Program-made: the position numbers and the translations under genes | Notes under the pieces: generated by a model | What the model saw: only the letters and a program-made list of their open reading frames with translations | The model's database searches: none | Told to the model about the DNA's origin: nothing | Shown: piece by piece, positions 1 to 6,376 of the stretch | Layout: each line of letters starts with the position of its first letter | How positions within the stretch are numbered: the first letter of the stretch is position 1 | NCBI GenBank assembly: GCA_038380795.1 | Contig: CM076261.1 | Span: 13,150,556-13,214,555, forward strand | Reading direction: 5' to 3' | From: Pyrocephalus nanus | Lineage: Eukaryota; Chordata; Aves; Passeriformes; Tyrannidae | Length of the DNA: 64,000 bases

Positions 1-97
1 TTTGCCTCTTATGGCTGAAAACACCAGCTTTACATAGCCTTTCCCTTTACTTTATTTTAATTTTAAAAAAAATTACACTTCAAAATATGTAATTCAC

Positions 98-296
98 CTG
101 GTTGATCTACTGAAGGCTGAGACTGAGCTTGATAACATACTGATAAAGAACTAGAAGGAAGTTCAGAAGGAAGGAAGAACAGTCCATCCACAATCCCATC
201 AATTATGGCCTGCAAGTTCGGATCCACATCAGGGCGAAGCTGAGAGAAAAATTCCACTGCACCAATTCCAATCATTTTCTCAGCAGCAGGTGGATG
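98..296 (-). CDS. RTTN: RTTN (rotatin) coding exon 3
   Basis: This is an internal exon of rotatin, a large armadillo-repeat protein of the centriole and ciliary basal body needed for centriole elongation and left-right patterning (family knowledge). Read on the minus strand, the acceptor AG is at 298-297, the exon runs from 296 to 98 (199 nt, entering in phase 0 and leaving in phase 1), and the donor GTGAAT starts at 97. The translation begins [20 protein letters not shown] and continues with [19 protein letters not shown]. This closely resembles the stretch of vertebrate rotatin that follows the WFNFP segment. Phase 0 entry matches the phase 0 exit of exon 2. Later exons lie beyond the left edge. 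An ATG inside the exon at about 275 is not a start codon. The identity is recognised from memory; exon edges come from splice sites and reading phase. Confidence 0.9.
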
Positions 297-469
297 CTAC
301 ATTAGGACAAATAATTGACAAAGTTAGTCTGAAAAGTCTCCAGGTGTCTGGATGAGAGTCAGGGATAGCGAGCAGCAGAGGGAGGAAAAAAATTGTAATA
401 TTTAATTTATATTTTGCCTTTATTCATTTAAACCACTGTGCTGAGACAGAGCTCATTTTCTCTACAGTG

Positions 470-1008
470 CCTGGTATGAGGCTGTTTTGGATTTGTGCTG
501 CACACAGGACTTTTCAGCTTTTCATACTGCCACCCTGGCAAGGGGTCTGGGAGGACATGGGAGGTTTGGAGGAGACGCAGCTGGGACAATTGACCCCAAA
601 TGACCAAAGGGATGTTCTGTATCACAGTTGCATAAAATGGACAGGGTTGAAAGGGACCTTAAAGATCATCTAGTTCCAACAAGATGCTCAGTCCATACCA
701 TGGGGGAAAGAAGAAGGAAGGGAGAGATATTTCAACTGATGGCATTTGTCTAAGTTACTGTTACGGGTGACGGAGCCCTGCTTTCTCGGGCATGGCTGAA
801 CACCTGTCCGCCCATGAGAAGTGGTGAATGAATCCCTTGTTTTGCTTTGCTTGTGCACACACCTTTTGCTTTCCCTATTAAACTGTATTTATCTCAACCC
901 ACACTTTTTCTATCTTTTACCCTTCCAATTCTCTCCCAGATCCCACTGGTGACGGAGTGAGCAAGCAGCTGTGAGGGGCTCAGTGTCTGGCTGGGGTTAA
1001 TATAATGA
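470..1008 (+). mobile_element. Old solo LTR of an avian ERV (probably ERVL-type), 3' end well preserved
   Basis: From about 470 to 1008 the sequence follows a very common bird LTR that I recognise from memory. It has a GACCCCAAATGACCAAAGGGATGTT block at 592-616, a GGTGAATGAATCCCTTGTTTTGC block at 824-846, a polyadenylation-type CTATTAAACTG at 877-887 followed by TTTATCTCAACCC, and a closing GGCTGGGGTTAA at about 989-1000. Many substitutions from the pattern I remember imply an old copy. No internal retroviral sequence follows, so it is a solo or fragmentary LTR. It lies antisense within RTTN intron 2. The 5' limit is uncertain by tens of bases. The ERVL assignment is my recollection and needs a repeat-library search. 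Confidence 0.6.
641..682 (-). mobile_element. CR1 3'-end sliver nested in the LTR
   Basis: GGGTTGAAAGGGACCTTAAAGATCATCTAGTTCCAAC is the reverse complement of the conserved 3' tail of avian CR1 elements. Only about 40 bases are present. LTR-like sequence resumes immediately after it, so the fragment interrupts the surrounding LTR. Confidence 0.6.
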
Positions 1009-1484
1009 CAACCATCCGTCAGTATCAAGGATGGGTTATTTTGTTTCCTCTGCCTAGCTGCTGCTTAGTGATTAAAACAAAAGAACTTAAAAATCCAGGA
1101 TATCTGAAATTCTGTAACATTTTCTCAATTTTCTAAAGTAACTTGTACCGATGTTCAAATCTTCATTTTCCAGGAACACTGCAAATGCCTAGCTGCAAAT
1201 AATGCTCCAAGGATAAAAAGAAACACTAAGGAGAAACTAGGGTAGAAATCCATAAAAGAACGATTTTTCTCAACTATAATCTGGTGCCCTCTGACCCATT
1301 TTCAAGTCACTCAAATTGTTTTAATTTTGGTCTACACATAGTGGCTTCATTATTCCTGTTTTACAAAAACACTCTAAAAAGCTCCTTATATGGAGCTACA
1401 AAGTCAAATAGTATTCAGCTTTATTTAGCTTTGGCATTCTAAGGGCATATAGTTTAAAAATAAATGAATGTTAGTATGCCATAC

Positions 1485-1672
1485 CTTGATCAAACTGTTC
1501 ACAAAATTCAATACTTCCTCTTTTATTGGTACAACTGGGAAATTGAACCACTCCAAAAGGTTACGAAAAAGTGCTTTTTCATGGACTAGATCAGCATACG
1601 AAATCAAGTTGTGATCTAATTTAAATAGAATAGTCTTCAGAGATCTCTCTCTTATCTCTGTCAATTCATGAC
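1485..1672 (-). CDS. RTTN: RTTN (rotatin) coding exon 2
   Basis: This exon has 188 nt on the minus strand: acceptor AG at 1674-1673, exon 1672 to 1485, donor GTATGG from 1484. It enters in phase 1, completing the glycine codon begun in exon 1, and leaves in phase 0. The encoded segment contains [19 protein letters not shown], then [16 protein letters not shown], then [19 protein letters not shown]. These match, almost residue for residue, the start of the rotatin armadillo-like domain. No stop or frame disruption is present. The acceptor's pyrimidine tract is a run of 16 T (minus strand) separated from the AG by only GGGC. Phases of exons 1, 2 and 3 agree with one another, which supports all three boundaries. 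Confidence 0.93.
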
Positions 1673-2394
1673 CTGCCCAAAAAAAAAAAAAAAAGGTATT
1701 AAAAAAGCCCTAAAATTATTTGATGCAACTTTTTTCTTACTTGGACAAACAGAATACTGTCAAAGATCTGTGGGGGGAAAAAAAGCCATCTTTTATGCTG
1801 TCAGTATTATGCTTACAAGGAAGACAAATATGATTACGCTCACCAGCGATAACCTAATCAAGTGTGTTTGCATGGTTACAAAGCGGTGAGACAGTATAAA
1901 CTATACTGACATAACGCCAAGTGCACCACTCCTGATATAACCTGGTGCCTGAACCTCTAGCAGAGTATGCTGTAGATACGGAAAGCTGCCTCGGACTCGC
2001 CAATCTGACAAAAAAACTACCCAAGCCTACTGAATCGAAAGGCACCGTTTCTGAAGGGGCAGCCTTCGGCATTGCCTAGGGCAGCACTTCATTTCCACCT
2101 AAGGGAAGCATTTCCACCTGGGTAAGCATTCCCACCTGGGGCAGCATTCCCACCTGGGGCAGCATTCCCACCTGGGGCAGCATTCCCACCTGGGGCAGCA
2201 TTCCCACCTAGGAAAGCGCCGCCGTATCCCCCCACGCCCGCAGCGGGGAGCCGAGCGGGAGGGCAGGAGCCAGAGGGGCGGCAGAGGCCGGGAAGGGATG
2301 ACTGGGCTCCCGCACACCACGGCCGGGCCCCTCGCTCTCCCTGCACACAGGCAGAGGGGCCGGGACAGCGCCGGGAGGATAGGGGAGCCATTAC
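1673..2394 (-). other. RTTN: RTTN intron 1
   Basis: This short first intron (722 bp) runs from donor GTAATG at 2394 to acceptor AG at 1674-1673 on the minus strand. The end near exon 1 is part of the CpG island. It contains the 18-bp minisatellite at 2101-2209 and a 16-base homopolymer at 1679-1694 that serves as the acceptor's pyrimidine tract. I see no other functional element. Confidence 0.85.
2101..2209. repeat. 18-bp minisatellite in RTTN intron 1
   Basis: Four perfect head-to-tail copies of GGGGCAGCATTCCCACCT occupy 2138-2209. They are preceded by a one-base variant at 2120-2137 and a more diverged 19-base copy at 2101-2119. Because 18 is a multiple of three, every frame shows an artificial periodic peptide (for example repeating GNAAPG on the minus strand). 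This is not evidence of coding. Confidence 0.95.
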
Positions 2395-2425
2395 CCAGCT
2401 TCCTGACGAGCGACGACAACTCCAT
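2395..2425 (-). CDS. RTTN: RTTN (rotatin) coding exon 1 with start codon
   Basis: The start ATG is at 2425-2423 on the minus strand. The coding part of the exon is 31 nt and ends at 2395, followed by donor GTAATG. It encodes MELSSLVRKLG, the last codon being completed by exon 2 so that the protein continues with HELTEIRER. Vertebrate rotatin also begins with about ten residues of the form L-x-x-L-x-R-K-L-G-H before the E-I-R-E-R motif, which fits. The exon lies inside a CpG island as expected for a widely expressed centrosomal gene. The 5' UTR extends rightwards for an unknown distance; I cannot place the transcription start from sequence. Confidence 0.88.
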
Positions 2426-2494
2426 CGCGCCCTCTCCCCGCCCGCATTCAACCGCCGCGCCGGCCCCGCCCGCCCGGCCAGGGGAAGCTGCGGG

Positions 2495-2513
2495 GCACCT
2501 CGGGAATCGTAGT
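2495..2513 (-). promoter_or_regulatory. ZNF143/SBF-type site 1
   Basis: On the minus strand the sequence is ACTACGATTCCCGAGGTGC. This fits the ZNF143 (Staf) promoter motif ACTACAATTCCCAGNNTGC at most positions. It lies 70-88 bases upstream of the RTTN start codon and reads in the direction of the gene. Confidence 0.65.
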
Positions 2514-2615
2514 CCTCCCGCCGCCGCCTCGGATCCGCCGCCGCCGCCGTTCGCCACTCTCGAAGCACGCCGGGAGCTTTCCCCGCCCCGCGGGGCGCCG
2601 GTGGGAGCGCAGAAA

Positions 2616-2634
2616 ACTACAGCTCCCAGGGGCC
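2616..2634 (+). promoter_or_regulatory. ZNF143/SBF-type site 2
   Basis: ACTACAGCTCCCAGGGGCC keeps the ACTACA and TCCCAG halves of the ZNF143 motif at the normal spacing. It points away from RTTN. A weaker half-site, AAAGCTCCCGGCGTGC, is on the minus strand at 2580-2565, so three related sequences lie within 140 bases. Confidence 0.65.
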
Positions 2635-2792
2635 CTCGTGCTGAGCGGGCCCGCCAGCGCCGGGCCGGTAGCGGTGCGGCCGCTGTGCCGCCCGGAGCGC
2701 TCCTGAGGCGGGGCTTGGCCCGGGGGGAGCGGCTGCTGCTCCTGGGAACGGCGGTGGGATGGGCGGGCGTGGTCCTGAGCTGCGTTGGAGTT

Positions 2793-2995
2793 GGTTTAGA
2801 CATCAGGAGGAGTTTCTTCGCGGAAAGGGCGATTAGACACTGGAACGGGCTGCCCAGGGAGGCGGTGGAGTCACCGTCCCCGCGGGTGTTTAAGCACTCG
2901 GTGCCGAGGTCTGGTTGGCAGGGTGGTGGTGGCTCACGGTTTGGACTCGGTGATCGCGGAGGTGTTTTCAGCCGCACTGGTTCTGTGAGACAGGC
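2793..2995 (+). mobile_element. CR1 LINE 3' fragment inside the RTTN CpG island
   Basis: The sequence follows the CR1 3' end: ACATCAGGAGGAGTTTCTTC, then GGGCTGCCCAGGGAGGCGGT, then TTTGGACTCGGTGATCGCGG. The final ATTCTATGATTCT tail is eroded. It is unusual in keeping or having gained many CpGs, in keeping with the unmethylated island around it. About 200 bp, 5'-truncated. Confidence 0.85.
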
Positions 2996-3294
2996 AGCCC
3001 CGGGGCTCAGAGTGCCGTGCCCGGTGGTGCGGAGGGAGCTCCCAGCGCAGCCCTGCCCGTCCCGGGGCGCTCGGGGCCGGGAGCGGCTCAGCCACAGCGG
3101 CTCAGTGCGCTGCGCTGCCCGGCCCGCGGCTCTCACCGCGCCTCCCGCCCGTGCCTCTGCCCCTGCAGGGCCGCGGCTCTTCATTTCCTCCCTTCTGGCG
3201 TCGTTCTTGGCAACATCAGCTTCTGCAAACATCGGATTTATGATTTTTTTTTTAATTTATTTATTACTTTTTTTCCGAGTCCAGACACTAACTT

Positions 3295-3661
3295 AAAAAG
3301 GGAAATATGGGTTTCTTCAGCCTTTAGTGCACCATGGCCCCGATTTGGAAGCCAGACTTTTTGCAGACTATTTACAAGGACATGTAGTGACAGGACGAGA
3401 GGGAATGGCTTCAAACTGAAAGAGGGTGGGTTTACATTAAATGTTCGGAAGAAATTCTGTACTGTGAGGGTGGTGAGACACTGGAACAGGTTGCCCAGAG
3501 AAGCTGCGGGTGCCTCATCCCTGGCAGTGTTCAAGGCTGCCAGGTCGGATGGCGCTTTGAACAACCTGGTCTAGTGAAAGGTGTCTTTGCCTATGGCAGG
3601 GGGGCAGGAACTAGGTGATCTTCAGGGTCTCTTCCAGCTGAAGCCATTCTATGATTCTACA
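3295..3661 (+). mobile_element. CR1 LINE 3' fragment
   Basis: This is a 5'-truncated CR1 tail of another subfamily. It has GAGGGAATGGCTTCAAACTG at 3401-3420, GACACTGGAACAGGTTGCCC at 3476-3495 and GGGTCTCTTCCAGCTGAAGC at 3625-3644, ending in the diagnostic ATTCTATGATTCT at about 3647-3659. The provirus insertion point lies about 100 bp further on. The open frames over it have no coding meaning. Confidence 0.9.
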
Positions 3662-3755
3662 ATTTATAGCAATTTGCTCATGTATTTGCTAATATCACTT
3701 TGATGGGTCTGGCAGCATGCAAGAAATAACTCTCGATGACTTCTGTAAAGTAAAG

Positions 3756-3759
3756 GGAT
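3756..3759. repeat. Target-site duplication, left copy
   Basis: GGAT immediately precedes the 5' LTR and recurs immediately after the 3' LTR at 11636-11639. It marks a simple integration with no later rearrangement between the LTRs and the flanks. Confidence 0.85.
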
Positions 3760-4212
3760 TGTTGCAGTTTGGTCAAGGTTTGCCTGGAGCATAAGCCTGA
3801 AAAGGCCCTGCCAGAGACAAGTCAGGGCTTGTCCGAAGCTAAGTTGGGACTGGTTAGACATTAAAGCTGTGCTGACCAAAAAGAAACAATAAGTCAGGCA
3901 GAACCAAACAAAAGAAATTTGCAACTAGAGATAGGATGTAATCTGGTGGTGGGATTTAATTACACGGTGTTTACAGTTAGGTAAATGGATTAATATTTGA
4001 ATGATATGTAAGTTTATGTTTAACTGCTATGTCTCCTGTGAAATGTAAAACCAATCATGTAACCTTGCTTGGAAAATAGTATAAAAGATGCGTTCAAAAT
4101 GTGGGTCTTTGGGTACCTGTCTTGGGACAGGAGTCCACAGGGACCCCGGGCCCTGAATAAAGCACCGCATAAACTGACACTCTGTTAGTTTGTGTTCTCA
4201 TTACGGGCAACA
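3760..4212 (+). repeat. 5' LTR of the provirus
   Basis: The LTR is 453 bp, from TGTTGCAG to GGGCAACA. It carries a CCAAT box at 4051-4055, a TATAAAA box at 4080-4086 and a polyadenylation signal AATAAA at 4156-4161. The U3/R border should lie about 25-30 bases after the TATA box, near 4110. It drives transcription to the right, away from RTTN. It is nearly identical to the 3' LTR (two mismatches). Confidence 0.95.
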
Positions 4213-4218
4213 GTTTTC

Positions 4219-4236
4219 TGGCGACCACGAAAAGGG
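4219..4236 (+). other. Candidate primer-binding site
   Basis: Six bases after the LTR the sequence reads TGGCGACCACGAAAAGGG. TGG is expected because tRNAs end in CCA, and the first eight bases TGGCGACC match the 3' end of some arginine tRNAs; the rest matches poorly. It does not match the proline primer site common in gammaretroviruses. The position is convincing; the tRNA is not settled. Confidence 0.55.
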
Positions 4237-4354
4237 ACTCCGAGGGTCGCTGGGGCTATTCACGAGCCGATCTACTCCACGCCGGCAGCCAGGTGATTTC
4301 TGGGGAGAATATCTACCCGTGACCGACCCCGCGCCCATCGGACAACCATACGCG

Positions 4355-4360
4355 GTAAGC
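4355..4360 (+). promoter_or_regulatory. Candidate leader splice donor 1
   Basis: GCG|GTAAGC in the proviral leader is a good donor match and could serve the spliced env message. A stronger candidate lies at 5222. Which is used cannot be decided from sequence. Confidence 0.35.
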
Positions 4361-4486
4361 CCAGAGGTGCTTTATTCTAATATCGGTGGTAAAAGCCTAC
4401 CTGTTAGACAGGGCTGTGTATACCCGCTGGGCTAGGCGAAAAAGAGGAATTTGGGAAGCCTAGGCGCTAGCCAAAAGTCGCAAGTG

Positions 4487-4706
4487 GAAGCTGCACTGAG
4501 CTAGCACTTGTCGAAAGAGGGAAATCGGCAAGATTGGTTGTGGAAATGTTGCTAGCCGTAAACGCAGCGAAGCTGCACTGAGCTAGCACTTGTCGAAAGA
4601 GGGAAATCGGCAAGATTGGTTGTGGAAATGTTGCTAGCCGTAAACGCAGCGAAGCTGCACTGAGCTAGCACTTGTCGAAAGAGGGAAATCGGCAAGATTG
4701 GTTGTG
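4487..4706 (+). repeat. 82-bp tandem repeat in the proviral leader
   Basis: Units start at 4487, 4569 and 4651, exactly 82 bases apart. Each begins GAAGCTGCACTGAGCTAGCA and contains GATTGGTTGTGG. The first two copies are complete; the third runs at GGTTGTGG into the adjoining 64-bp array. Confidence 0.95.
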
Positions 4707-5082
4707 GTAGTTAGTTCGCTGGACGTGGCAAAAAGCGGCGCCGAGTGGAATTCGGCAGGAATTGGTTGTGGTAGTTAGTTCGCTGGACGTGGCGAAAAGC
4801 GGCGCTGAGTGGAATTCGGCAGGAATTGGTTGTGGTAGTTAGTTCGCTGGACGTGGCGAAAAGCGGCGCCGGGTGGAATTCGGCAGGAATTGGTTGTGGT
4901 AGTTAGTTCGTTGGACGTGGCGAAAAGCGGCGCCGGGTGGAATTCGGCAGGAATTGGTTGTGGTAGTTAGTTCGTTGGACGTGGCGAAAAGCGGCGCCGG
5001 GTGGAATTCGGCAGGAATTGGTTGTGGTAGTTAGTTCGTTGGACGTGGCGAAAAGCGGCGCCGAGCCAGCATTTTGCCGTGA
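4698..5082 (+). repeat. 64-bp tandem repeat in the proviral leader
   Basis: Six units start at 4698, 4762, 4826, 4890, 4954 and 5018, all 64 bases apart. Each begins TTGGTTGTGGTAGTTAGTTC and contains GGACGTGGC and a GC-rich AAGCGGCGC block. The units differ by a few substitutions, such as CGCTGG versus CGTTGG. The sixth diverges after about 5060. The copies are contiguous without spacers, so this is not CRISPR-like. The array occupies the place where gammaretroviral dimerisation and packaging signals normally lie. Confidence 0.95.
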
Positions 5083-5221
5083 GCAGCGGGGTTCGGCGAA
5101 AATTGGTTGTGGTCGCGTATAGCGCTGGCCGTAAGCGCAGCAGAAACTCCGCGGAGCCGACACTCGCTGTAAAACAGCAGAGCTCGGCAAGTTAGCCGTA
5201 AAAACGCCGCAAAAGGCTGTG

Positions 5222-5227
5222 GTAAGT
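5222..5227 (+). promoter_or_regulatory. Candidate leader splice donor 2
   Basis: CTGTGG|GTAAGT-type context: GTAAGT at 5222-5227 preceded by G is a perfect intron-side donor consensus shortly before gag. It is the best candidate for the major splice donor of a spliced env message. Confidence 0.45.
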
Positions 5228-5297
5228 CGGCGTTTTCCGGCCGGCGGGTTGTAAAATCCGGTCTCGTAACTACTTGTGGTATTTGTAGTTCACGTAC

Positions 5298-6330
5298 GTG
5301 TCTCGTGTTGCTGTGGGTATGATGCTGTGTAAAGCTTCTAAAATGTTATCGTGTTCTGAGATTTCTGACAATTCTCCGCTCGGTTGTATAATAAAGCACT
5401 GGAAAGAAGGAACTTTTAGGCAAGAACTGAGTAAGAAACGGTTAATCAATTATTGTAATATTGTGTGGCCGCAATATGATACTGTGGGGGTGCGATGGCC
5501 GAGAAACGGCACGATAACATCAAAATAATGGCTTCTTTAATGCAATATCTGAGAGACAATAATAGGTTGAAGGAAATACTGTATTTAGACTTGTTTTACT
5601 ATTTAAAACGTAAGCCTGAGTGGCTGGAGAAATCTGGGATGCTGGCATTAAAGGTATCACAAAATGAATGTGTGAAATGTAAAGAGCGAATGATGCGATC
5701 TGTAGAACCCGAGGAGGATGTAACTTTGCTGATATCCCCAAACCTTGCCCCTACTTCGCCGCCAATGCGTACAGACCCCCCACCCCCACCCCTGGTGCTT
5801 GCAGCTTCTCCTCCCCCACCACCTGTGCTTGCACCACCTCCACCCATACCCCCTGTGCGTGCAGCCTCTCTACCCGTACCCCCGACACGCGCACTTTCCC
5901 CACCCATGCCTCCATTAGAATCATCTACGGATGAAGAAAAAAAAAAAAAAAAAAAAAAAAAGAGCGCCTTGATAAAACACTGTTAGCGAGAAGAACTCGG
6001 AGGGGGGGAAGGGGAGCGGGGGAAACACCGGGAACAAAGGAGGGCTGTGTCACCCTTCCCTCCGAAGTTAATGGCTCCTTTGCGCAAAGCAGTTGGGGCG
6101 GGGGGGGGGGGGGAACGCGGCAGGACTAGCGATGGCTCCGAGTGACGGGACGGGGGATTAGAGGAAGGGGGGTTGGTCGCGGTCTTGGTAACCAAACAGG
6201 GTTTGGATTTCAAGGAGGACGTGGAAAATTAGGGTTGAACCAGTGTGCGCTGTGCAAAAGACAGGGACATTGGAAGAGTGAATGTCCTATGGGTGCGGGA
6301 TCAGAGGTAAAACCCATTTGTTGGAAACCT
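5298..6330 (+). pseudogene. gag: gag remnant: matrix, proline-rich linker and nucleocapsid; capsid deleted
   Basis: Matrix is read in one frame from about 5320 to 5525. It contains SPLGCIIKHWKEG and a WPQYDTVGVRWPRNGT segment, corresponding to the conserved W-P-T-F-x-V-G-W-P region of gammaretroviral matrix. The reading moves to another frame near 5500-5530, continuing to 5986 through a proline-rich segment (5755-5915) where I see no PPxY or PTAP late motif. A run of about 23 A at 5939-5961 precedes a stop. The bases at 6074-6085 encode APLR, like the start of capsid. The next 30 bases are a G tract, and then comes basic nucleocapsid with one zinc knuckle, C-x2-C-x4-H-x4-C, at about 6247-6288. 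The whole capsid body, including the major homology region, is missing. No N-terminal Met-Gly for myristoylation is evident. Confidence 0.85.
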
Positions 6331-6376
6331 GCAGGGTGCAGATACTGGGACACCGCAAGGTGTCGCCCAAGCATTT

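Larger units (their letters stand above)
297..1484 (-). other. RTTN: RTTN intron 2
   Basis: This is the intron between exons 2 and 3 of RTTN. Its donor GTATGG starts at 1484 and its acceptor AG is at 298-297 (minus strand). It holds an old plus-strand LTR with a CR1 sliver inside it (listed separately). The remaining roughly 450 bases near exon 2 are AT-rich, and I see nothing functional in them. Confidence 0.85.
2215..3200 (-). promoter_or_regulatory. RTTN: CpG-island promoter of RTTN
   Basis: About 1 kb of strongly GC- and CpG-rich sequence covers RTTN exon 1 and its upstream side. It contains two near-consensus ZNF143/SBF-type sites and several GGGCGG/CCGCCC boxes. I see no TATA box. A CR1 3' fragment lies inside it at about 2793-2995. 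The long open frames seen here on both strands are by-products of the lack of A and T and are not genes. The promoter may work in both directions, but I see no gene on the plus strand to support this. Confidence 0.8.

Noticed and set aside
63..275. A 70-residue protein starting at an internal ATG
   Set aside because: It is the middle of RTTN exon 3; the exon starts upstream at a splice acceptor.
2089..3574. Long open frames of 108-377 codons on both strands over the RTTN island
   Set aside because: They overlap one another, follow GC-rich composition, a minisatellite and CR1 tails, and show no domain. Only the 31-base RTTN exon within them is supported.
4487..5082. Regular repeats resembling a CRISPR array
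   Set aside because: The units are contiguous without unique spacers, vary by substitution and sit in a retroviral leader in a bird genome.
5298..5528. A separate small gene
   Set aside because: Its sequence fits the first half of gammaretroviral matrix and continues in another frame; it is part of the broken gag.
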